From: Humulus lupulus | Taxonomy: Eukaryota > Streptophyta > Magnoliopsida > Rosales > Cannabaceae | NCBI RefSeq assembly: GCF_963169125.1 | Contig: NC_084797.1 | Location: 93,033,868-93,097,867, forward strand | Direction: 5' to 3' | DNA length: 64,000 bases | Shown: one piece after another, positions 21,026 through 32,178 of the stretch | Layout: every line of letters begins with the position of its first letter | Numbering within the stretch: position 1 is the first letter of the stretch | The notes under the pieces: generated by a model | What the model saw: the letters and a program-made list of their open reading frames with translations, nothing else | The model's database searches: none | What the model was told of the DNA's origin: nothing | Translations under genes and position numbers: made by a program

Positions 21026-22990
21026 TGTAATAACCAAGGTTATTATTTTCTTATAAGCTCCTTAAATATGATCTTATATTATTTTATACTATAGTTTATA
21101 CTTGAGTGGTGGAATGGAAAAGATTGCTTTAGAAGTATTTTTATTGTAGGCTATAATTTTATGATTTAGAAAATAATTGTAATTTGGATAATTATAATTA
21201 TTGGGTTTATTATTTATAAAATTTTATTTATATAATGGAACTTATAAACATATGATAAAATTAGTGTATAGTTTTTCTTTAAGAGAACTAAAAAATTAAT
21301 AAAAGATGTACAGATGTTATTGGTGGTAAATGTTATACGCATGTGGCATTAATTTAAGTCCTAGATATTTGAATTACAGGGCATGGTCGAAATTGGCTAT
21401 AATTTAGCTAGTTGAAATTTTAAGCATATTACAAAATTTATTTAATAGGTGGCATAAGAAGTTTGTGGTGAGGAATCAAAGAATTACATGAAATCTACAA
21501 TTATAGGCGTGGGAGACTATTGAGGAAACAAGTGTGGACTTCGACTCTATTTTGTTACATTAGAATGCGTGTGGCATTAGAAGAGAATGTGTAGCATCTT
21601 AATAGGGTGTTGAATGGGCTGGTTGAAACTACTACGGGGATGGAAGATTCAAAATTAATTTTTTTTTATGGTAGTGGAGAAAACTAAGGAAGGGAGTTGG
21701 AGTCTAGAGCTTATAAATAGAGCATTAGAGCTTTTCATTTTTCACACACTCAAAGCTTCCAAGCTCTCCTATTTTTGAAAATTGCTAAGCAATATAACAC
21801 TCTCTGAAGTTGTTCCATTTGTGCCCACAAACACTCCATATATCCGAAACCACCAAAAACCCTAGTGGTGTTCGAACTCCTCTTCTTCTTTTCTTTAGAG
21901 TTCAAAACCTAGCCTTGTCACCATCACCATCAATATTCCCTCACTTGGCCAAGATATACGTTGCCCAAATCACCATTTTCTAGCCAAAACACTATATTAT
22001 TTATCAAGCCTCATAAATTTCAAACCCTAGTTATTTCAAAGAAAGTCGTTGTTCTCTCAAAGGCTGGAATATTAGGATTGTATTGTCATGTTTCAAGGTT
22101 AAGGTATGGTTTCTAAAAGATTTTAGATTGTGAAATTAAGTTATATTTTAGGTCTTAATTTTAGTCTTTAATTTTATGTATAAGGTTTTGGGCGTGAGCC
22201 ACTAGCGAACTAAGAGCAATCTCTCAAATCTTTTTCTCCACACTTAAGGTAAGGAAAATTAGACAGATTTAGATTATGACCTTAAGTAAATGTTATGACA
22301 CTAACGTTTCAGGCACAAGATGAAAAGTGTGGCTAGGCGTAAGTGAGTTCATATGGACCTATGTGATGTCCAAAAACTGTATGATGGACCTAAGTGATGT
22401 CTAGAGGGCTCGGATGCCCAAACTTTATGAGCACTTTATCTATACTTGACTGAGTCTTTTATAACTAATATGATTACGACAGTATTAAGTTTATGAGTAC
22501 AACTTTAGAATTGTATGGTTATGTATGATAGCGATTCTCTTAGTATGATAGTGTTAGCAATATGTAGCTTTTATGGTATCATAGAATAATGAAATATTTA
22601 TTATATGTGTGAATATTGTTTGTATGTTTTCTATGGTTGTATTTTTCTTACTGGGCTTAGAAGCTCACTCCTTATAGTATATATGTGTAGATCAAAATAA
22701 GTAAAGAGATAGATGGCCAATGGGGAGTTGGATCTGGATAGATGCATGTGTATTCGTGAGACCCATATAGCTGCTGGAATATCTAAAGATTACATTTTTC
22801 ATCTCTTAACTAGTAATTTATTCCTTTAAAAAATAAATGTTGCTTTATTTTTGTTTTAAGACATCTTTTATGTTGTAAAACTGAGATCCTGTTTGAAGTT
22901 GTATATTTTTCAACAAAGGGCAACATGTATGTTTTTATGGTTCAATGCTGGTTCTCTTTATTATATTTATGAGAAAATAAGGGTGTTACA
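21026..22990 (+). mobile_element. Solo LTR (family F, copy 1)
   Basis: 1965 bp, TGTAATAACCAAGG to GGGTGTTACA, with ATTAT at 21021-21025 and again at 22991-22995. It shares its start, its core promoter (TATAAATAGAGC near 21.71 kb) and its end with 42737-44296. There is no internal domain or partner LTR with this TSD, which indicates LTR-LTR recombination. The parent lineage is not determined. Confidence 0.85.
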
Positions 22991-22998
22991 ATTATATA

Positions 22999-23946
22999 TG
23001 ATAGGAATAATATGAATTAATTTCTTTATATGAACTTAACGTTTTCCATAAATATTTTATTCATATCTAAAATGATGATCATTTGTAGATCAATCTAAAT
23101 TCTGAGTAGTCATGAACTTCTGTTCATGTCTATTGGATCTTTGATTCATTCATTAAGATCTCTTAATATAATGAGGCTAGTGACTTTTGTTTTGGAGATT
23201 CAATAACTTGAATGGCTTGGAACATGATTTTATGATAATAGAATCCATGCTTTCCTAACTGATCGAATATTGGTTCCCTTAATTGTTAATTTTGGAATTG
23301 AATAGTTATTGAGCTCAAACTATAATATGATTATAGATTAATTATTCACTAGTGAATTAATGGTACTTAAGGAACAAGAGGTAATTAGAAGGGTAAACCG
23401 GTAAAATTTGACCATCTCTAATTAACGAACCAATAATTGGAGGACAAAAATACATGTATTGATTATATCAATGGACTGCTAGATAGAACTCTTTATAAAT
23501 AATTCTATAATTACAAAGAGTGCAATTACCTATTTGTAGTGGAGAAATAATGAAATTAATAAATAGGATTATTTAATTAAATAGTTTAATAAATAGTCTG
23601 GTTTATTGAAGCTTACTATTATAGGTCCATGGTCCCCGGGTCGCATCTTTACTACACTGTCAAGGGTAAAGGTGTCATAGGCAAGATTAATGGAGTAAAT
23701 GACTAAAATACCAAATAAATTAGTTTTTTAGGACTAAGTGATAATTATGAGTTAATTAATTATTTGACTAATTATTTTTTATTTGAAATCCTTTATGTTA
23801 GTTAAAATTAATATTAATCATATTTGGGTTAATATTATGAGCGAGATTAATATTATCTTATTATAAGAAACATATTCAAATATGGTGATCTAAAATAAGA
23901 TTAATTATCAATTAACTGATATTTATTTAAAAATAATATTTTTATT
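22999..23946 (+). repeat. Copia-type LTR, first part (host of element D)
   Basis: It starts TGATAGGAATAATATG and is AT-rich without a gene. It is interrupted by element D and resumes at 37113. The style (GGACTGCTAG, GGTCCCCGGG) resembles Ty1/copia LTRs. No coding support is available for this particular element. Confidence 0.45.
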
Positions 23947-24109
23947 TGTAGACGCTCAAAATTCCATGCTTGTAAAGGTTCCAAAGCACACGCTAAGGTC
24001 CCCTAAACGCTTTAATACACGCAACGCCTAAATACACGCTGCTCCACCAAGGCACCGCGAGAGGCGCCTCGCCCATCGGTACCACACCACCTAAATCTGT
24101 GTGCGCGCA

Positions 24110-24540
24110 GGGCCTCGCGATGCACCTCGCGACACGCTACGCCACCAGGGCTTCGCGAGAGTCACATCGCTCATCATTGTCGTGCGCGCAGGGCCTCGCG
24201 AGGAGGCGTCTCGCGCCATCAGTGCTGCGTACACAAGGCCTTGCGAGAGGCGTCTCGCGCCATCAGTGTCGCGCACGCAGGGCCTCGCGAGAGGTGTCTC
24301 ATGCCATCAATACTACTCACCAACAGGGCCTCGCGCCAAAAGTGACGCGCGCGCAGGGCCTCGGGAGAGGCGTGTCGCGCCATCACCAGCAGGGCCTCAC
24401 GCCGACAGTGTCGCACGCGCAGGTCCTCGCGAGAGGCGTCTCGCACCATCAGTGCCACGCATCAACAGGACCTCGCAAGAGGCGTCTCGTGCCATTAGTG
24501 CCGAGCCACCAGGGCCTCGCGAGGGGCGTCTCGTGCACCT
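24110..24540. repeat. GC-rich palindromic tandem array in the 5' LTR of D
   Basis: Repeating units of about 30-46 bp begin AGGGCCTCGCGAGAGGCGTC and end in CATCAGTG- or GCGCGCA-like words. They contain the palindrome CTCGCGAG. Roughly eight irregular units are visible. The array gives long spurious ORFs on both strands, which I do not call as genes. Confidence 0.85.
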
Positions 24541-25066
24541 ATCATCTACGTCTCGTGGGTGGCCCTGAGGTGCTTCGGGCGCTTTGTGCCAAGGATCCAA
24601 GAGCTCCATTTCGCACCACGACCCCTGCGTACATCAGGTGTCATGCACCCTACACCTCAAGAGGGTGCCTCCTATGAAGACCTATGGAGACCCTAACATT
24701 TAGAGGTAAAAGCCCTAACATAATTCAAAAGGATCGTACTAATACGATATTGTACGGGGTACGACCTTTAAGACCCCGTATGTCTAATCCAAAATACTCA
24801 TGCCAGACAAGTAGTGGGGGTACTAGGAGAGGGGACATGGCCTGTATGCTTCAAACTGGATGTCAGAGCCGACACCACCACCAACACCACTATGCTTGGG
24901 GCCACTCGTCTGACACTAGTACTCAATAAGTAGTGGAGGCATCCCCACAAACTCTGACCATGTATCGGAGCCGACACCACTACCCCTAAAACCACTCTCC
25001 TGACAGTGTACTCATGTACCATCTGGTCCCCTAGACCACAATTTATCAGGGACCATTAGAGCCCAC

Positions 25067-25074
25067 TATAAAAG
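25067..25074 (+). promoter_or_regulatory. TATA box in the 5' LTR of D
   Basis: TATAAAAG lies about 200 bases before the LTR end. The same word is at 36908-36915 in the 3' LTR. Confidence 0.7.
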
Positions 25075-25274
25075 GAACCCCACTTCCACTTGGAAGGGGG
25101 TTGGAAAAAACACTGTAGCACTACCCCATAAAAAATACAAGCTCATTTCACCATTTTCTTTCTGCAACTATTCTTTGAGTTTCTAATTAGATCTTTGAAA
25201 TTTTTCATTTGATAAGCTTTATATTTCAATTCTTCTAACTTAACTTGGTTGACGAGTTCTCATCGTCAACAGTT

Positions 25275-25292
25275 TGGCGCCGTCTATGGGAA
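25275..25292 (+). promoter_or_regulatory. Primer-binding site of element D
   Basis: TGGCGCCGTCTATGGGAA starts three bases after the LTR. It resembles the tRNA-Asp-type sites used by some plant Ty3/gypsy elements, but the match is partial. Confidence 0.6.
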
Positions 25293-25340
25293 GGATAGAT
25301 TGCAAGTCACTGTTCTTCCATCGATTCCGATAAGAAAAAA

Positions 25341-27390
25341 ATGTCGCGACATTTGAAACGGTTGAGAGAGTCGCGCGAGGTGGAGGTCCATCTTGATGGA
25401 GATTAGATAAAAGCCTCAATGAGGGATCCTCCTCCACCTGCAAACGCGGAGGCCCCAAGGGAGCCTGAGGTTCACGAAGATGAAAGGGAGGCCTCGTCCC
25501 CGGCGGTCCCACCTGAGGAGGATCGTCCAAGCTCGGCGGCTGCCCCAGCGAGGTGTGCCGGTGAGTTTCTGCCTCCAAGGCCTCTGCAGGTGCCAAACTC
25601 CGGTCGGCAGGATCCAGGCCCATCGACGCGCCGGGCTGACAAGTACCCTCGGGTCCACTCCGTGAGCTTGAGTTCCAAGTCTCAATTCTACGAAGATTAG
25701 ATACGAGAACTTCACCACAAGAATTAGAGGCTAGAAACCACCCTGGAAAACATGCAAGAGGTGCTAAATGGCCTGTTGCAAGGGAGATCAAATGTGACAC
25801 TCCCTAAGCTGAAAGAGAGAGGCCAGGAAGGGGTAGAAACCACCGTCCCAGTAGATGATGGAAGGACCCGACTCTCCACTAGTAACACCCCCCGGACGAA
25901 GTAGCATGAACGTCCCGGACCACCGAAGCAGCCCCAGGGGCTAGAGCCGAAGACCAACGCTGCCCCTCCTAATGATGTCAAGGTCACCTCAAGGAGAACA
26001 CCCTTAGATTTACGAGAAGAACTCAACAAAAAGAGGGCGGGTAAAAGGACCACACCCCCTATGGCGCCCCGGGAAGGCAAAGGAAAGGGGGATCCTAACC
26101 CATCCATGCTGAGAGACTCCTTGAACAAGAGGAGGCAAGACCTGGACACAGAAATGAGGAGCCTACGAAGCAAAATCGTCACCGCCTTTAGAGGTCAAGC
26201 CTTTGAGGATGAGTTCAATCACGAGTTGCCCTTCATCAAGGAGATCCAAGCCATCCGGCTCCCGGCCAACTTCAAGGAGCCCCATATGACCCCCTATGAA
26301 GGAAGCACAGATCCGAAATACCATCTGGATGCATTTAACGACCTGATGAAGCTGAGGGGAATTAGTAGTGAGGCCAGATGTCATTGCTTCGTTGTCACAT
26401 TGAAAGGACATGCGTACAAATGGTTCAAAAGACTTAGACCGGGGTCCATCAGATCTTGGAAACAGTTTTCTGATGAATTCCTCCAGCAGCACCAGCCTCG
26501 CCAACGTGAAGCAAGGAGAAAACGAGAGTCTGAAGAGCTACATTCACAGGTTCAATATGGAGGCAGCTAAAGTAGGGAGCTTGACCCGCAGAGAGCTGAA
26601 AATGGCCATCACAGCTGGAGTACGCCCGGGAAGTAAGTTATGGGATAACATGCTCAAGAGAGAGGTCACAGACTTGGATGATTTCTACGAGCGAGCGCAA
26701 AAATATATTCGCGTGGAGGACGGTCACGAAAGCCTCAAAGCCAAAAAAGGCCAGTCGCCACCAAAACCTTCAATCCGAGAAAGCCAAAGTGGTGCAAAGA
26801 AGATGAGGGTCCATGAGGGGATGAGGGATGATCGACCCCGGAAGCATCAACACTCTGATGAGCGCAAACAGGGCCCTTACACCTTTTATACAGACCTCAC
26901 CCATGCGACAGAACATATTTTCATTACGAACGAAAACCAGGTCCCTTTCAGAAGGCCCCCGCCAATGAAAAAAGACTGGTCTAAAAGAGACCCCAGCATG
27001 TATTTCCAGTATCACAAAGATATCGGCCACACCACCGCGGAATGCAACCATTTGAAGGTGGAAATCGAGGAGCTCATCCGCAGGGGACATTTGGGCAGAT
27101 ATGTGCACAAGGAGAACCAAAGGCTAGAAGAAGGAGCATCCCCACTGTGGGCGCTAGAGGTGGCCCCAGAAGTACAGGGAGAGGTCAGGACCATCTTTGG
27201 AGGACCAGGATTCGGGGGCGAATCAAGGAAGGGATGAGATAGATATGCCAGGGAGGCCAGACGAAGTCCACCACCGTGTGTCTTAAGTCTGGAGCAACGC
27301 CCCCCGAAGAGTTTTAAGGGTGAAAATGACTCAATAACCTTCACCGAAGAAGACGCCCGGGGTGTACACTTCCCCCATAATGACCCCCTA
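25341..27390 (+). pseudogene. Gag of element D, broken
   Basis: ATG 25341 opens MSRHLKRLRESREVEVHLDG, matching the start of gag in element E at 59506. In-frame TAG codons lie at 25404, 25698, 25725 and 25902. The comparison with E shows a Gln codon at 25725, and 25404 also looks like a former CAG. The capsid region (MTPYEGSTDPKYHLDAFNDL, KGHAYKWFKRL) runs to a frameshift near 26490. The capsid then continues in another frame to about 26750. The Tat motif FQYHKDIGHTTAECNHLK is near 27.0 kb. A TGA at 27235 replaces an Arg present in E. It is clearly a pseudogene. Confidence 0.88.
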
Positions 27391-30300
27391 GTGTTGACGG
27401 TCCAGATTGCTAACATGAGGGTGCATCAGGTCTTGGTGGATAAGGGAAGCTCTGTGGACATCTTATATCGCCCAGCGCTGGAGAAGATGGGACTAAACCT
27501 CCGACACCTAAAGCCTTGCAATACTTCTTTGTATGGATTTACGGGAGATTCGATACAGCCCCTAGGAGCAATCGAGTTAGCCCTCACAATGGGAGAACAA
27601 CCCAGACAAACCACCATAATGGCAAACTTTGTTGTGGTAGATTGCGCCTCAGCCTTCAATGCAGTATTAGGGAGACCTTCCCTACGAGAATTGAAGGCGA
27701 TAACTTCTGTATACCACTTAGCTATGAAATTCCTAACTCCCGAGGGAATAGCATGCATGAAAGGAGAGCAGAAGGAAGCGAGAGAATGCTATAACACATC
27801 CCTTCGCACGACCACAAAGCCGACAGTGCCTATGGCGATGGTTGTGCATGAAGGCACGAACACAAATGAATTGGACCCATGAGTCACAGAAGAGCCCAGA
27901 GCTGAACCGGTAGAGGAATTGGAGGAAGTAACGGTCATGAATGAGCCGTTGAGAAAGTTGAAGGTAGGAAAAAACCTTGTCGGTGACATGAAGGAGAAGC
28001 TAGTAGAGTTCTTAAAAGCCAACCTCAACGTATTCTCCTGGAGTCACAAGGATATGGTAGGGATAGACCCAGTGGTCATGTGCCACCATCTAAACATCGA
28101 CCCGAAAGCAAGGCCGGTGAGGCAGAAAAGGAGAGCGCTGGACCCAGAGAGATACACGGCCCTAAAAGAGGAGGTTCACAAGTTGAAGGCGAACGGGTTC
28201 ATTCGAGAGGCATTTTACCCACTATGGGTATCAAACCCAGTGCTAGTCCCGAAGCCCAACAGAAAATGGAGGACTTGTGTGGATTTTACCAGCCTCAACA
28301 AGGCCTGCCCTAAGGACAGCTTCTCGCTTCCTAGGATAGACCAGTTGGTAGATGCCATAACGGGGCACGAGCTACTTAGCTTCATGGACGCATATTCTGG
28401 GTATAACCAAATACCCATGCACCCTACTGACGAAGAGAACACTTCGTTCATAATGGACAAGGGGCTGTATTGCTATAAAGTGATGCCCTTTGGTTTAAAA
28501 AACGCAAGTGCCACCTATCAAAGGTTGGTGAACAAAATGTTCGCAAATCAAATAGGAAGCAACATGGAAGTATACTTGGACGATATGCTGGTGAAGAAAA
28601 AGAAGGCGGGGGAGCTCACCAGCGACCTCATGGAAATCTTCAACACCCTTCGAAGGTATAGAATGAAGCTAAATCCACTTAAACACACCTTTGGAGTTTC
28701 GTCAGGAAAATTCCTGGGTTTCATGGTGAATTCTCGAGGTATCGAGGCTAATCCTGAAAAAATCAAGGCCTTGCTGGAAATGAGTCCACCACGAAGCAAA
28801 AAAGAGGTGCAATGCTTAATGGGGAGAGTAGCAGCCCTCAATAGGTTCATCTCCAGGTCTACTGACAAATGCCTCCCTTTCTTCAACATCCTAAAAGGGA
28901 ACAAAAAGTTCGCTTGGGATGATGAATGCCAGGATGCCTGCACCAAGCTAAAGGAACACCTTGGAAAGCCACCCCTTTTGGCCAAGCCAGAAAAAGGGGA
29001 GAAGTTGTATTTGTATCTAGTTGTAGCAGAGCATGCCATAAGCGTCGCCTTGGTCAAGGGGGAAAAGAAGCACCAGCAACCTATGTACTATGTGAGTAAA
29101 CAGTTGGTAGACGCAGAAACCCGGTACCCGGAAATAGAGAAGTTAGCATATGCCCTGATAGTGGCTTCTTGAAAGTTGAGGCCCTATTTTCATGCTCATG
29201 CGGTTGAGGTGCTCACCAACACCCCCTGCGTCAAGTCTTGCACAAGCCGAAGACTTCGGGAAGGTTGTTAAAATGGTCGATTGAATTGAGTCAGTTCGAC
29301 ATCACTTAAACCCCAAGGACCTCAATCAATAGGCAGGTACTTGCAGACTTTATAGTCGAGTTTGCATATCGACCACAAGAGGAGGGGGAAATAGAGGAGA
29401 ACGAACCGACGCATGAAGAGGGAAGGCACCCTAAAGAATGGAGCCTCCATGTAGATGGGGCGTCTAACGAAGGGGGAGTCGGCGCTGGCATAGTGATGAC
29501 GGGACCTGAAGGGCACAAGATGTATTGTGCCTTGAGATTTGGATTCGAAACTTCCAATATTGAGGTAGAATATGAGGCGCTATTGGCCGGCCTGCGGCTA
29601 TCTAAGGAGTTAAAGGTATCCCACTTGCATGTCTTTAGTGACTCACAGCTGGTAGTGTTTCAAGTGAAGGGAAAATACCAAGCTAGAGATCCAAAGATGG
29701 CTACATACCTCACTAAGGTGAAGGAGTATTTGGATCAGTTCGAAAAATACATGATAGAACAGATCCCCAAAGAGCAGAACACAAATGCCGATGCACTCGC
29801 AAAACTCACCTCCACACGAGACGAAGACACGCTTGAGTCCATACCGGTCGAATATCTCCCCAAGCCAAGCATAGCAGAAGAAGGGATCAACACGGTCAAG
29901 AGCTCTGAGGAGTCATGGTTTGCACCCATTGGGAGGTACTTAAATGATGGAACCATGCCTTTGGATAAAAAAGAGGCCTGCAGACTGATTTACAGAGCCG
30001 CCCAGTACACCCTAGTAGATGGAACCTTGTATAGGAGAGGCTTCTCTACCCCGCTCCTGCGGTGCGTAGATAAGGGAGAGGCATAATTTTTTTTACAAGA
30101 GATACACGAAGGGGAATGTGGAAACCATGCTGGGGGGCAGTCCACGGCAAAAAAGGCCATCTGCTAGGGGTATTATTGGCCTGCCATGGAGAAGGACGTG
30201 AGCGACTTCGCGAGAAGGTGTGACAAGTGCCAGAGACATGCGAATTACCCCCGACAGCCGCCAAATGAACTAGTGAGCATGACCAGTCCGTGGCCCTTCG

Positions 30301-31150
30301 CTGTGTGGGGGATTGACTAGATTGGGGCACTGCCAATAGGAAGAGGAGGAGCTAAGTACGCGGTGGTAGCAGTCGACTATTTCACTAAGTGGGTGGAAGC
30401 GGAGCCTTTAGTCAACATAACGGCTAAGCAGATCACCACCTTTGTCAACAAGTACATTGTTTGCAGGTTCAGAGTACCTTACAAGATTATCTCCGACAAT
30501 GGAACGCATTTGAAGGAGGGATGTTCGAGGACTACTGCAAGGAAAAAGGAATCAGGAGGAGTTTCTCCACAGTAGTACATCCCCAAGCCAATGGGCAAGT
30601 AGAGGCCATCAACAAGATCCTGAAAGGGAACTTGAAAACTAAGTTGGAAAAGTTGAAAGGGGCCTGGGTCGAGGAACTCCCAAATGTGTTCTGGACCTAC
30701 AGGACCACCCCTCGTTCCACCACTGGGGAGACACCTTCCGCCTTGGCCTATGGCTGCGAGATTGTCCTTCCGATAGAAATGAAGATTAACTCCATCCGCA
30801 CACAAGCATATGATGGCCAGGCTAACATCACAGCATTGGTCGGGAACTTGGACCTGCTGGAAGCCAAGAGGGAAAGGGCACAACTAAGGCTAGCCACATA
30901 TCAGCAATGGGAAGCGAGGTACTACAATTCAAGGGTGCGAGAGAGAAGATTCAGGGTAGGAGACTTGGTACTAAGGAAGGTACTCCCCAACACGTGAGAC
31001 CTGGGGGCGGGGGTACTAGGGTTGAACTGGGAAGGACCCTACCAGGTCGCTCAGTGCATACCACCAAACACCTACAAACTGGCCCGCATGGATAACACCA
31101 TTATACCTTGGGCGTGGAATGCGGAGCACCTCAAGAAATACTATCAGTGA
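27391..31150 (+). pseudogene. Protease-pol of element D: protease, RT, RNase H, archaeal-like RNase H, integrase; broken
   Basis: The protease starts near 27.4 kb with VLVDKGSSVDILY, in which the residue after the catalytic Asp is Lys where E has Asn. TGA 27880 separates it from RT. RT is open from 27919 to 29172 and carries FMDAYSGYNQI and an active site reading YLDD near 28570, where A and E have YVDD. TGA 29170 and a shift near 29220 follow. The archaeal-like RNase H (HVDGASNEGG, FSDSQLVV) is at 29.45-29.83 kb. Integrase runs from 30.1 kb with stops at 30084, near 30166 and near 30318, a shift near 30510 inside the core, and TGA 30995. The frame ends at TGA 31148 after HLKKYYQ, the same ending as A. 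Confidence 0.88.
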
Positions 31151-32178
31151 GACTTCTGCGCCCGTGCAAGGAAGACCTATGTTTAGTTTGTTCCCTATTA
31201 TGTTCACTTAGTAAGTAAGAATTAAAGAGGCTACCTGGGTAACCTCCTAATTAGATGTAACCTTTTCATATGTATGTCATTGTAACCCACACGCTATGAA
31301 TGATATAGTTCGCCACTTTACGTGTCATTCTTCTTCCATATAGCACCCACCAAAGTTCCTGCTGAAATAAATTTCACCAAACACTTTGGGGGGTAGGGCA
31401 GGAGGAAAAACAAACAGCAAATAGGAGGATCCTGAAAAGGACCCCTCATATCAGAGGGAACCTAAAAAGGACCCCTATCAGGAGGATCCTAAAAGGACCT
31501 CTTATATCAGGGCCTTAAATGAGGTCCTTATATAAAAAAAAAAGTGATGAACCCTTACAAATAGGGAGAAGACCTTGCAAGGCATCTCTTGAGTTCACAA
31601 GGATTAGCTACCCTTGTGAACATCAAGGAGGCCAAAAGGTCTTATAAAAAAAAGACAAACTTCCAAATAAAGGCAAATGCTCCCACAAAAGGGAAGGCCT
31701 CAGAAAGAGCACCCACCAATAAGCCTAGAGCAGCTACCAAGCCGTCTAGCCAAAAAGGGTCCTAAAAGAGACCCTTGCAAAAATAGTACTATGAATAATG
31801 ACGAGAAGGATGCTTCTCGCAAGAAATAATAAGCACGCACAAAAATATATAAAAGGATAGCTAGAACACAAGGGGTCAATATATCCTTATAAGAACAATC
31901 AAGAGGCACCAAAAAAGGACCTGTTGAACCCTTTAACATGGGCTCCAAAGGACCTCTAGCCTGATAAATAAAAAAGGGGAGCCTACCGAACCCCATCATA
32001 TGGGCTCAAAAAGACCTCGAACATAGAGGAATAAAAGATGAATAATCGCATATGTATATATAAAAAGAGAGTTTTGGTAACATAACATGACTTAAAAAAT
32101 ATTATTACAAGCACAATAGGGCTCGAACGAGCATACATCCACAATGGACTAACTGGCAAAAATTATAAAATGATATTC
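31151..32178. other. Repeat-rich spacer of element D
   Basis: No gene is visible. Short irregular repeats built on AGGATCCTGAAAAGGACCCCT and CATATCAG occur at about 31420-31540. Variants of AAAAGGACC and AGACCT recur to about 32.0 kb. The position matches the 121-bp array of element A, but the sequence is unrelated. Confidence 0.5.

Larger units (their letters stand above)
23947..25271 (+). repeat. 5' LTR of element D
   Basis: 1325 bp, TGTAGACGCTC to CATCGTCAACA. It has a GC-rich palindromic repeat array (24110-24540) and a TATA box (25067-25074). The site homologous to the hAT insertion of the 3' LTR is empty here, near 24960. Confidence 0.9.

Noticed and set aside
24099..24677. 192-codon plus-strand ORF (and partners in other frames) in the LTR of D
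   Set aside because: It is created by the GC-rich palindromic array, which lacks stops in several frames on both strands. The same region of the 3' LTR has it broken, and no domain is seen.
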